From an uncultured Collinsella sp. (GTDB lineage Bacteria > Actinomycetota > Coriobacteriia > Coriobacteriales > Coriobacteriaceae): a stretch of DNA of 27,843 nucleotides. The notes below the pieces were generated by a model. It was not told where the DNA came from. It saw only the letters and a list, made by a program, of their open reading frames with translations, and searched no databases. Position numbers and translations under genes: made by a program. Location: assembly GCA_902490325.1 (NCBI GenBank), contig CABUDJ010000021.1, positions 1 through 27,843 of the forward strand. The letters run 5' to 3'. This document shows positions 15,534-22,717 of the stretch, one piece after another (positions within the stretch are counted from its first letter, which is position 1; each line of letters opens with the position of its first letter).

Positions 15534-16634
15534 ATGGCTGCAATTTTCAATAGCCCCAGCAAGTACATCCAGGGTCCGGACGAGCTGGCCAAGCTCGGCT
15601 CCTATGTCGAGCCGCTCGGCGCTAAGGCCCTCGTCATCGTGACGCCTTCGGGCAAGAAGCGCGTCGGTGCCAAGATCGAGGGCGGCTTTGCCGAGGCTAA
15701 GGCCGAGCTGCTGTTTGAGGACTTTAATGGCGAGTGCTCCAAGGGCGAGGTCGACCGTTTGGTTGCGCTCGCTCGCGACAACGGTTGCGACATCATCGTC
15801 GGCGTCGGTGGCGGCAAGATCCTCGATACCGCCAAGGCCGTTGCCTACTATCTGGAGTCCCCAGTTATCATTTGCCCCACCATCGCTTCGACCGATGCGC
15901 CGTGCTCGGCACTTTCGGTGCTCTACACCGATGACGGCCAGTTCGATAAATATCTCTTCCTTAAGGCAAACCCCAACATTGTCCTGATGGATACGACGGT
16001 TATCGCGGCGAGCCCGGTGCGCCTGACGGTTTCCGGTATGGGCGATGCGCTCGCAACCTACTTTGAGGCCCAGGCTACGCATGATGCCGACGGTGGCACT
16101 TGCGCCGGCGGTAAGGGCGGAATGGCCGGTCTGGCGCTCGCCAAGCTCTGCTACGAGACGCTTATGGCCGATGGCGTCAAGGCCAAGGTTGCGCTGGAGA
16201 AGGGTGCGCTCACGCCTGCCGTCGAGCACATCATTGAGGCCAACACGCTGCTTTCGGGCATTGGCTTTGAGAGCTCGGGCCTTGCTGCTGCTCATGCCAT
16301 CCACAATGGCCTGACGATGCTGCCCGAGTGCCACAGCATGTATCACGGCGAGAAGGTCGCCTTTGGCACCATCGTCCAGCTGGTACTCGAGGATGCCCCG
16401 ACCGAGAAGCTTGAGGAAGTCTTGGGCTTCTGCATTGAGCTGGGCCTGCCGGTTACGATGAAGGAACTTGGCGTTGCCGAGCTTACGCGCGAGCAGGCCA
16501 TGATTGTTGCCGAGGCCGCCTGCGCGCCCGATGACACCATGTGCAACATGCCGTTTGAGGTGACGCCCGAGATGGTCGCAAACGCCATCCTGGGTGCCGA
16601 CGCGCTGGGCCACTACTATCTCATGGATGAGTAA
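15534..16634 (+). CDS. gldA: Glycerol dehydrogenase
   Basis: A 366-residue zinc enzyme of the GldA family that oxidises glycerol to dihydroxyacetone with NAD+, or runs in reverse to dispose of reducing power. GVGGGKILDTAKA (90-102) is the NAD site. D171 (GMGDALATYFEAQ), H254 (AAAHAIHNGL) and H271 (HSMYHGEKVAFG) are the expected zinc ligands. Length matches the family (about 365-370). The SD is poor (AGAATGGGAT). It starts only 22 bases after the U-tract of the preceding terminator, so it is expressed either by read-through or from a promoter overlapping that hairpin. It probably works with the neighbouring alcohol dehydrogenase in redox balance. Confidence 0.94.
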   Translation: MAAIFNSPSKYIQGPDELAKLGSYVEPLGAKALVIVTPSGKKRVGAKIEGGFAEAKAELLFEDFNGECSKGEVDRLVALARDNGCDIIVGVGGGKILDTAKAVAYYLESPVIICPTIASTDAPCSALSVLYTDDGQFDKYLFLKANPNIVLMDTTVIAASPVRLTVSGMGDALATYFEAQATHDADGGTCAGGKGGMAGLALAKLCYETLMADGVKAKVALEKGALTPAVEHIIEANTLLSGIGFESSGLAAAHAIHNGLTMLPECHSMYHGEKVAFGTIVQLVLEDAPTEKLEEVLGFCIELGLPVTMKELGVAELTREQAMIVAEAACAPDDTMCNMPFEVTPEMVANAILGADALGHYYLMDE

Positions 16635-16648
16635 ATTAAGCTAAGGAA

Positions 16649-16683
16649 GGGGCAAAGCCGACAGATGGCTTTGCCCCTTTTTT
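16649..16683 (+). terminator. Intrinsic terminator of gldA
   Basis: Perfect 11-bp arms GGGGCAAAGCC (16649-16659) and GGCTTTGCCCC (16667-16677) with a 7-base loop are followed by six T residues. It begins 14 bases after the gldA stop. Confidence 0.95.
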
Positions 16684-16715
16684 GCTATGGTGCAAAGGGG
16701 TCAGGTTAGTTGAAC

Positions 16716-16757
16716 CAAAGAAGGCGGGGTAGGCCTGCGATGAGGTTTTGCCCCGCC
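16716..16757 (-). terminator. Intrinsic terminator of the 2-hydroxyacid dehydrogenase
   Basis: On the minus strand GGCGGGG (16757-16751) pairs with CCCCGCC (16729-16723), followed by TTCTTT. It lies just past the stop at 16767. The long loop makes it weaker than the gldA terminator it faces. Confidence 0.7.
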
Positions 16758-16766
16758 CTCGTTTGA

Positions 16767-17723
16767 CTACAGCTCGCAAACGTTTTGCGTGCGACCCTCG
16801 ACGTAGGCGACGACGTTGTCGAACTCAATCTTGGCGCGGCGCTGCATGGCCTCGTGCGTAAGGAAGCCTACATGTGGCGTGAAGGTGCAGTTCTTGGCGT
16901 TGACGAGCGCGTAGTCGGCGGGGATGGGCGGCTCCATATCAAAGACGTCGATGCCGGCACCGGCGAGCTTATCGTCGTTGAGTGCCTGGGCAAGGGCATC
17001 GTTATCCACGATGGCACCGCGGGCGCAGTTGATAAAGACAGCGCCGTCCTTCATCTGGGCGAACTGCTGGGCACCAAAGCTCTTGCGCGTGGCGTCGTTG
17101 TTGGGTAGGTGCAGGCTCACGATATCGGATTCGGCAAGCAGCTGCTCGAGCGAAACCTGCTCAATGCCTGCCTCGGCGGCCTCCGGGTGCTCGTGACGCG
17201 CGTGGCCCAGTACGCGGGCGCCAAAGGCCTTAAAGAGACGACCCGTGGCGCAGCCGATTTTGCCGCAACCCACGATGCCGACGGTTTTGCCGCAGATTTC
17301 GGTGCCCATAAGACCGGCGCTCGTCTGGCCGGCGCGAACGGCGGCGTCGGCGGCGCCAACCTTGCGCAGTACGTCGATGGTAAGGCCAAGGGTAAGCTCG
17401 GCCACGCTCACATCGGAGTAGCCGGCACAGTTGCGTACCTCAACACCGCGCTCGCGGCAGGCGGAAAGCCCCACGTGATCAATGCCGGTAAAGGCGACGG
17501 CGATCATCTTGAGCGCGTCGGCGCCGGAGACGACTTCGGCAGAGTAGGGGTTGCTTGCGATCATGACGACCTCGGCGCCCTCGCTACGGCGGGCGAGCTC
17601 GGCCGGATCGGTGGTCTTACTGTCAAAGTAGACAAACTCGTGGCCGGCTTTCTTGAGCGGTGCGGCGAGTTCGTCGATGGTCTGCGTGGGCACGCCTAGC
17701 GGCTCGAGCAGGGCAATCTTCAT
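16767..17723 (-). CDS. D-isomer-specific 2-hydroxyacid dehydrogenase
   Basis: A 318-residue NAD(P)-dependent enzyme of the family that includes D-lactate, glycerate, hydroxypyruvate and phosphoglycerate dehydrogenases. The Rossmann motif GIVGCGKIG is at 149-157. The catalytic residues are R235 (NCARGAIVD), E264 (DVFDMEPPIP) and H284 (TPHVGFLT). The N-terminal half has the substrate-domain GIDHVGLSACRERGVEV. It lacks the C-terminal ACT domain of long SerA proteins. It has an AGGAG SD seven bases from the ATG. No neighbour reveals the substrate, so hydroxypyruvate/glycerate or a branched 2-oxoacid are equally possible. Confidence 0.92.
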   Translation of the reverse strand: MKIALLEPLGVPTQTIDELAAPLKKAGHEFVYFDSKTTDPAELARRSEGAEVVMIASNPYSAEVVSGADALKMIAVAFTGIDHVGLSACRERGVEVRNCAGYSDVSVAELTLGLTIDVLRKVGAADAAVRAGQTSAGLMGTEICGKTVGIVGCGKIGCATGRLFKAFGARVLGHARHEHPEAAEAGIEQVSLEQLLAESDIVSLHLPNNDATRKSFGAQQFAQMKDGAVFINCARGAIVDNDALAQALNDDKLAGAGIDVFDMEPPIPADYALVNAKNCTFTPHVGFLTHEAMQRRAKIEFDNVVAYVEGRTQNVCEL

Positions 17724-17880
17724 CTATGGGCTCCTCTGTATAAACCTATTCGTTGGGGCTGGTATTAGATTGTAGGTTTCTTTGCCGCCAAAGGTGCTCT
17801 GCATGTAATTTGGCCGAGGCGAAGGCGGATGGCGTATCATTATCTCTTGCTTGTTTGCACTGCTCAGGGAGGGGCCGCGC

Positions 17881-19134
17881 ATGGCGCAGGAACACGATTT
17901 GTTTGATGACATTATCGAGATCAGCAAGGGTTTCGACTTTCTTAAAAACCCGCTTGGCGGTGTGACCGATGCACTCGATCCGTCGGCGCCGCAGTGGAAT
18001 CCTGCCGACTACAAGGAGCGTCCGCGCGGCAACACCATTCCGTGCCTGACCTGTAAAAACGAGAAGAGCGGCTGTACCGCGTGCATGGACGTGTGCCCGG
18101 TCAACGCTATCGAGGTCGAGGAAGACGCCATCGAGATCCTCGACTCCTGTCGCAAGTGCGGCCTGTGCGCTGCTGCCTGCCCGACTGAGGCGATTATCTC
18201 GCCGCGCCTGGCGCCCAAAAACCTGTATGACGACATTGTCTCGGCGGCTACGAGCCACGAGACCGCTTACGTCACCTGCACGCGCGCCCTTAAGCGCATG
18301 CCGCGCGAAAACGAGGTCGTCGTTGCCTGCGTGGGCGATATTACGGCCGAGACCTGGTTCTCGGTACTGGCCGACTATCCCAACGTGAGTGTGTACCTGC
18401 CGTTGGGCGTGTGCGATAAATGCCGCAACACCGGCGGTGAGGACATTCTGGGCGAGGCCATCGCCACTGCCGAGGAGTGGGCCGGTACGGGCATGGGCCT
18501 GGAGGTCGACCCCAAGAGCCTCAAATGTCATAAGCGCCGCGAGTACGAGCGCAAGGAGTACATGGATAAGATTGCCCGCACCACGGGCCTTACCGTGACC
18601 AAGCTCAACCCGGCAACGGCGGCACTGGCCTCGGTGACGCAGAAGTTGAAGGCCCATCGCCATCAGATTACCCAGCTGGAGCGTACGCTCAACACCATGT
18701 GCGGCACCACGACGACCAAGCGTCGCCGTACGCTTACGCACGGGCGCCAGCTGGTGCTCTCAACACTGCAGAACCATCCCGAGCTTGCCCAGAACATGCA
18801 GGTGAGCACGCCGGAGTGCGATTTTGACAAGTGCACGTCGTGCGGCGAGTGCGTCAATGTATGTCCCACGTTCGCCTGCGATTTGGTGGGAAGCGGCCGC
18901 TTTGCGTTGGAGTCCACGTATTGTTTGGGCTGCGGTGCCTGCGTCAAGGTGTGCCCCGAGCATGCGCTCAAGTTAGTTGAGCACGACGCGTCCAATCTGG
19001 TCGTCGTCGATCCCGAAGCCGAGGAAAAGGCCGCCCAGAAGGCTAAGGCCCACGAAGAAGCCCAGAAGGTCAAGGCCGAGGCAAAGGCCAAGCTTGACAA
19101 GATGCTCGACCAGGTGGAAAAGCTCGCGGACTAG
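17881..19134 (+). CDS. Four-cluster ferredoxin-like Fe-S protein with helical tail
   Basis: A 417-residue soluble protein with four [4Fe-4S] cysteine sets. N-terminal: C55, C58, C65/C68, C72 (CLTCKN...CTACMDVCP) and C90, C93, C96, C100 (CRKCGLCAAACP). C-terminal: C318, C321, C324, C328 (CTSCGECVNVCP) and C348, C351, C354, C358 (CLGCGACVKVCP). Between them a domain of about 200 residues carries further cysteines (C133, C150, C178, C181, C216), loosely like Fe-S hydrogenase-delta or heterodisulfide-reductase accessory folds. The last 40 residues are a charged Lys/Ala/Glu helix, likely a coiled coil. The start at 17881 has GGGAGG upstream and skips ten unconserved codons. It stands alone, so the redox partner is unknown. 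It probably shuttles electrons between soluble dehydrogenases or docks on a complex; that is inference. Confidence 0.85.
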   Translation: MAQEHDLFDDIIEISKGFDFLKNPLGGVTDALDPSAPQWNPADYKERPRGNTIPCLTCKNEKSGCTACMDVCPVNAIEVEEDAIEILDSCRKCGLCAAACPTEAIISPRLAPKNLYDDIVSAATSHETAYVTCTRALKRMPRENEVVVACVGDITAETWFSVLADYPNVSVYLPLGVCDKCRNTGGEDILGEAIATAEEWAGTGMGLEVDPKSLKCHKRREYERKEYMDKIARTTGLTVTKLNPATAALASVTQKLKAHRHQITQLERTLNTMCGTTTTKRRRTLTHGRQLVLSTLQNHPELAQNMQVSTPECDFDKCTSCGECVNVCPTFACDLVGSGRFALESTYCLGCGACVKVCPEHALKLVEHDASNLVVVDPEAEEKAAQKAKAHEEAQKVKAEAKAKLDKMLDQVEKLAD

Positions 19135-19163
19135 TCAGCGACCTCTATCTCTGCTTCATTCGT

Positions 19164-19211
19164 GCCGCCGTGGCGTCCGGGTTCGCCCGGATGCTGCGGC
19201 GGCGCTATACT
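19164..19211 (+). promoter_or_regulatory. Hairpin and candidate -10 element upstream of ychF
   Basis: A stem TCCGGG-TTCG-CCCGGA (19176-19191) with a stable UUCG-type loop lies inside an outer GCCGCC/GGCGGC pairing (19164-19169, 19198-19203). TATACT at 19206-19211 starts two bases beyond it and is a good -10 hexamer for ychF, 38 bases before the start codon. A possible -35 (TTCGCC, 18-base spacing) would fall in the hairpin. There is no U-tract, so termination of the upstream gene here is uncertain. Confidence 0.45.
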
Positions 19212-19248
19212 TATACGGTTTGAAGTACCTGTACCAAAAGGAGCTGTC

Positions 19249-20325
19249 GTGTCCCTTTCCATCGGTATCGTGGGCCTGCCCAACGTGGGCAAGTCGACGC
19301 TGTTCACCGCGCTTACCAAAAAGACCGGCCTTGCCGCCAACTACCCGTTCGCCACGATCGACCCCAACGTGGGTATCGTCGATGTGCCCGATAGCCGCCT
19401 GCAAAAGCTTGCCGACATCGTCAACCCGGGCCGCATTGTGCCGGCGACGGTCGAGTTTGTCGACATCGCGGGCCTGGTGAAGGGTGCCAACGAGGGCGAG
19501 GGCCTGGGCAACCAGTTCTTGGCAAACATCCGCGAGACCGACGCCATCTGTGAGGTCGTACGCTACTTTAAGGACCCCAACGTCATGCGTGAGGTGGGCC
19601 GCACGGGCGAGTTCGTCGATCCCGCCGGCGATGCCGACACCATCATGACCGAGCTTATCCTGGCCGACATGGGCACGCTCGAGAAGCAGCTGCCCAAGCT
19701 CGAGAAGGAGGCCAAGCGCGACAAGGAGCTCATGCCCAAGTTCGAGGTGGCCAAGCGCCTGCTTGCCTGGCTCAACGAGGGCAAGCGCGCCGCATCCATG
19801 GAGATGACCGACGAGGAGCGTGCCGCCGCCAAGGGCCTGTTCCTGCTCACCATGAAGCCCATCCTGTATGTGGCCAACGTGGACGAGGATATGCTCAACG
19901 ACGATCTGGCACCCATCGACGGCGTCAAGCCGCTGCCTATCTGCGCCAAGATCGAGGCCGAGCTTTCCGAGCTCGATTCCGAGGACGCCGCCGACTACCT
20001 GGAAAGCCTGGGCCTGGAGCAGCCCGGCCTGGACGTGCTCGCTCAGGCTGCCTACAAGCTGCTCGGCCTGCAGTCGTTCTTTACGGCCGGCGAGATGGAG
20101 GTCAAGGCCTGGACGGTGCGTCAGGGCGCGACCGCCCCGCAGGCCGCCGGTGTCATCCACACCGACTTTGAGCGCGGCTTTATTAAGGCCGAGGTCATTG
20201 GCTACGACGACTACATCGAGCTCGGCGGCGAGCAGGGCGCCAAGGCCGCCGGCAAGCTGCGTATTGAGGGCAAGGACTATGTCATGGCCGATGGCGACGT
20301 CGTGCACTTCCGCTTTAACGTGTAA
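19249..20325 (+). CDS. ychF: Redox/ribosome-associated P-loop ATPase YchF
   Basis: A 358-residue member of the Obg-related YchF/OLA1 family, close in length to the E. coli protein (363). The Walker A motif is GLPNVGKSTLFTAL, and switch/Walker B is FVDIAGLVKGANEGEGLGN. The nucleotide-specificity segment YVANVDED replaces the NKxD of true GTPases, in line with ATP preference in this family. The C-terminal TGS-like domain contains FFTAGEMEVKAWTVRQG, which is conserved. A GTG start at 19249 is chosen because AAGGAG lies five bases before it and conserved residues (SLSIGIVGLPN) follow at once. An upstream ATG at 19162 would cover the promoter hairpin. It is followed 11 bases later by a small membrane-protein gene. 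Confidence 0.95.
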   Translation: MSLSIGIVGLPNVGKSTLFTALTKKTGLAANYPFATIDPNVGIVDVPDSRLQKLADIVNPGRIVPATVEFVDIAGLVKGANEGEGLGNQFLANIRETDAICEVVRYFKDPNVMREVGRTGEFVDPAGDADTIMTELILADMGTLEKQLPKLEKEAKRDKELMPKFEVAKRLLAWLNEGKRAASMEMTDEERAAAKGLFLLTMKPILYVANVDEDMLNDDLAPIDGVKPLPICAKIEAELSELDSEDAADYLESLGLEQPGLDVLAQAAYKLLGLQSFFTAGEMEVKAWTVRQGATAPQAAGVIHTDFERGFIKAEVIGYDDYIELGGEQGAKAAGKLRIEGKDYVMADGDVVHFRFNV

Positions 20326-20336
20326 GGACGACGCGC

Positions 20337-20720
20337 ATGTTCAAATACGGCAAAAAAGCTGGCTACATGGGTATCGCGCTGCTCGTGCTCGCGGTGATTC
20401 CGCTGGTGGTTGCAGCGTTTGTTATCCCCAACATTGGTCCCGAGGTGGCAACAAAGTTTAACGCAGCAGGCGAGGTGACGCGTTGGGGCAAGAGCTACGA
20501 GCTGCTGGCGCTGCCGGTGCTCAACCTGCTGCTCGGCGTGGCGACGTATTTTACCGCCGGTCGTCAAGCAAAGAACAATGATGACTCCGCCGCCATGGCG
20601 CGCATCGTGTGCGAGCGCTACCTGCGCAACGGTTGCATCACGGGTGTGTTCCTCAACGTGATCAACGTTTACTTTATGTACTCGGCGATTACCGGAACGG
20701 GCTTTGGCTTTGGTTTCTAG
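20337..20720 (+). CDS. Small DUF1648-like membrane protein
   Basis: A 127-residue protein with three hydrophobic segments, at about 10-32 (MGIALLVLAVIPLVVAAFV), 53-70 (LLALPVLNLLLGVATYF) and 99-118 (GVFLNVINVYFMYSAITG). Between the first two, IPNIGPEVATKFNAAGEVTRW resembles the DUF1648 pattern (IPxHFNxxGxxDxW), without the histidine. Some DUF1648 proteins are membrane components of peptide-stress systems; nothing here shows that role. It starts 11 bases after ychF with AAGGA upstream, so the two are probably co-transcribed. It is convergent with the next gene. Confidence 0.72.
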   Translation: MFKYGKKAGYMGIALLVLAVIPLVVAAFVIPNIGPEVATKFNAAGEVTRWGKSYELLALPVLNLLLGVATYFTAGRQAKNNDDSAAMARIVCERYLRNGCITGVFLNVINVYFMYSAITGTGFGFGF

Positions 20721-20729
20721 CTTGTCCTT

Positions 20730-21119
20730 CTAGGCAACGAGCCTGCACGCATATTCAATGGCTGCTGCGAGGCCGCCGCTCGACCGTGGTTGAAAGACTA
20801 CATCGGCGGCGGCCTCGTTTTCGTATCCGGCGCCGCGAAGGGCGAGTGCTATGCCGGCTTCTAAAAGGAGCGGCAGGCCGCGTTGGCTGGTTGCGATTAC
20901 GGCAACCTGATTGAGCGAGCAGCCGTGCGTTTGGCATTGAATGGCAAGTTCACCTTGCGCCGGGCAGGGGGCCAGAACGGCGGCGACGCGACTTGATAGC
21001 AATGTAAATGCTGTGCGCTCATCGGGCGAAAGGCATTCAGCTTCAACGACGACGAGCTTGGGCGGCGCGCTGTTTGTGCGAAGCGTGGCTCGGTACATGC
21101 GGACCGAAGAACCCGACAT
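20730..21119 (-). CDS. Small HAD-like protein lacking catalytic residues, partner of a xre-type regulator
   Basis: A 129-residue soluble protein. I cannot assign a family with confidence. Its C-terminal half (LPLLLEAGIALALRGAGYEN, then AAADVVF and GGLAAAIEYA) resembles the C-terminal part of Cof/KdsC-type HAD phosphatases, in which the AG-gva-gnA and Ad-v motifs follow GDxxND. Here the aspartates are absent (VAVIATSQRG), and there is no DxDxT nucleophile at the N-terminus (KLVVVEAE). If the resemblance is real, it is a catalytically dead HAD-like domain. AGGAG six bases before the ATG at 21119 supports translation. It diverges from the xre-type gene across a 24-bp palindrome that carries a -10-like hexamer for both. 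Confidence 0.62.
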   Translation of the reverse strand: MSGSSVRMYRATLRTNSAPPKLVVVEAECLSPDERTAFTLLSSRVAAVLAPCPAQGELAIQCQTHGCSLNQVAVIATSQRGLPLLLEAGIALALRGAGYENEAAADVVFQPRSSGGLAAAIEYACRLVA

Positions 21120-21142
21120 AGAAAACTCCTGTGTATTCGGGA

Positions 21143-21166
21143 AAACGTAAACTATAGTTTACGTTT
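21143..21166. promoter_or_regulatory. Perfect 24-bp palindromic operator with overlapping divergent -10 boxes
   Basis: The half-site AAACGTAAACTA is followed directly by its reverse complement, with no mismatch over 24 bases. TATAGT occurs on both strands in its centre (21153-21158 on plus, 21151-21156 on minus). The operator could therefore hold the -10 boxes of both the HAD-like gene (start 21119) and the xre-type gene (start 21196). A dimeric regulator bound here would block both promoters. The obvious candidate is the xre-type product itself. Confidence 0.75.
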
Positions 21167-21195
21167 ATGTTCGGCTCCATTTCAAACTCGGCTGC

Positions 21196-21414
21196 ATGGA
21201 CGAACGTGCGAAACAGATTCTTGGCAGGCGGGTCGAAGAGACACGCAGGGACCTTGGTATCTCCAAGGTCGATTTTTGTGTGGCGACAGGAATCAGCCGA
21301 CCCTACCTCGACCGAATCGAAGGTGGGACGGCAAATTTCACGCTCAGGGTTCTATTTAAGATCGCGCCCGCACTCGGCATGACGGTGTCAGAACTTCTCG
21401 AGGGTATCGAATAG
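21196..21414 (+). CDS. Small xre-family DNA-binding regulator
   Basis: A 72-residue protein that is essentially a single Cro/C1-type helix-turn-helix domain. VEETRRDLGISKVDFCVATG and ISRPYLDRIEGGTANFTLRV fit helices 1-4, and ALGMTVSELLEG fits the closing helix. The recognition helix would be around SRPYLDRIEGG. The start MDERAKQILG at 21196 has no obvious SD. The transcript predicted from the palindromic -10 would have a short leader, so weak initiation is possible. It diverges from the HAD-like gene and converges on asparaginase 22 bases later. By size and layout it is probably an autoregulator acting on the palindrome at 21143-21166. Confidence 0.8.
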   Translation: MDERAKQILGRRVEETRRDLGISKVDFCVATGISRPYLDRIEGGTANFTLRVLFKIAPALGMTVSELLEGIE

Positions 21415-21436
21415 GGGATACCCGACGACAACCGAA

Positions 21437-22450
21437 TTACGCCATTGGGATGCGGTCGTGGTTGACTTGGCTGTAGAACAGGCGCTGAATCTCGGCGGCA
21501 TCGCGTGACTGGCCGAGTGCCCACATGGTCTTGGCCACGAGCGTCTCGGTGGTCATGTCGTCGCCGCGCAAAATACCCGGATGATCGGCGTAAGCTCGGC
21601 CGACCTCATAAACACCCAGGTCGAGGCCCTCCTCGGGGACCTGCGTGGTCATAACGACAGTGCGGCCCGAATCGACCCAGCGGAAAATTGCCTCTTGGAA
21701 CGACTCGCCCGACTCGCCAAACTCGGGGATACCGCCAATGCCAAAGGTCTCCAGAATCACGGCGTCGTAGCTATCGGCAAGGGCGTCGAGGATGCCCGGG
21801 TTTACGCCGGGCGTAAGCTTGAGTACAAATACGCGCGGATCGATGCTGTCGTAGAAACGCACCGGGTTTTCGCCCTGACGAGTGCCGTGGAACCCGTTGC
21901 GCACGATGCGGTCGTTGCGGATGTAGGCAATGGGCGGATAGTTGACGCTAATGAACGCATTAAAGCTCATGGTGCGCTGCTTGCGGGCGCGCGTGCCGGC
22001 AATGGCGACGCCGCCAAACACGATCGAGACGTCGTGCGAATGCTCGTCGAGCGCATAGAGCAGGCTCTGGTACAGGTTGAGTTTGGCGTCAGTAAATGGG
22101 TTGCCCATGGGCTTTTGCGAGCCGGTGAGCACGATGGGCTTGGGGCTGTCCTGAATCAGGTAGGAAAGCGCTGCCGCGGTGTAGCTCATGGTGTCGGTGC
22201 CGTGCAGAATCACGAAGCCGTCGTGGTCGGCATAGCCCTCGACGATGACGTCGCGGATGCGCATCCAGTCGCTTGGGCGCATATTGGTGCTGTCGATGTT
22301 CATGGGCTGCACCACGTCGAGCTCGCAGAGGCCCGAGATCTCGGGGACGCTCTGGGCGAGCTCCTCACCGGTCAGGGCGGGGGAGAGGCCGTTGCCGTCC
22401 TCGGTCGATGCGATGGTGCCGCCCGTGGCGATGAGAAGGATGCGCTTCAT
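21437..22450 (-). CDS. ansA: Type I (cytoplasmic) L-asparaginase
   Basis: A 337-residue asparaginase that hydrolyses L-asparagine to aspartate and ammonia. The first active-site threonine is in ATGGTIAS at the N-terminus, and the second motif is HGTDTMSYTAAALSYL. GSQKPMGNPFTDAKLNL follows. Length and the absence of a signal peptide match the cytoplasmic AnsA type. The start at 22450 has AGGA eight bases upstream and places the catalytic motif right after the initiator. An in-frame ATG at 22522 would add unconserved residues. With GlnN, GuaA and GatD it adds to the amide-nitrogen theme of the window, but it is not in an operon with them. Confidence 0.94.
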   Translation of the reverse strand: MKRILLIATGGTIASTEDGNGLSPALTGEELAQSVPEISGLCELDVVQPMNIDSTNMRPSDWMRIRDVIVEGYADHDGFVILHGTDTMSYTAAALSYLIQDSPKPIVLTGSQKPMGNPFTDAKLNLYQSLLYALDEHSHDVSIVFGGVAIAGTRARKQRTMSFNAFISVNYPPIAYIRNDRIVRNGFHGTRQGENPVRFYDSIDPRVFVLKLTPGVNPGILDALADSYDAVILETFGIGGIPEFGESGESFQEAIFRWVDSGRTVVMTTQVPEEGLDLGVYEVGRAYADHPGILRGDDMTTETLVAKTMWALGQSRDAAEIQRLFYSQVNHDRIPMA

Positions 22451-22646
22451 GCTGGTATTCCTATCGTATTTGCCGCCGCAGAGGCGGAGTCGTTCGGCAG
22501 TATTGTGGCACAGAGCGTTCAATGTTCAAACGTATTACATCATCTGCAACGTTTGGTAACACTTCAATTGCCGTCAAATAGGGGCCTAGGTCGTGCGTTT
22601 GCCGTGCGCTGATGGCTGTGAGCGACGAGAAACCCCATATAACGTG

Positions 22647-22652
22647 TACACT
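22647..22652 (+). promoter_or_regulatory. Candidate -10 element for guaA
   Basis: TACACT lies about 65 bases before the guaA ATG. No -35 hexamer of good quality is correctly spaced. The leader that follows contains GCGGG and CCCCGC, which could form a small hairpin. No purine or PRPP riboswitch pattern was recognised. Upstream, CAAACGT and ACGTTTG (around 22527-22556) form a 7-bp inverted repeat near the asparaginase promoter. Confidence 0.35.
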
Positions 22653-22717
22653 ATGGAGGTTATTTTCGTTCATTCACGCGGGTGGGCACCGGCTCCCCGC
22701 CAACAAGAGGGGGAACC

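Noticed and set aside
16687..16716. Third REP-like element (AAAGGGGTCAGG near gldA terminator)
   Set aside because: It has the GGGG-type core but no matching arms, so it does not fold like the other two.
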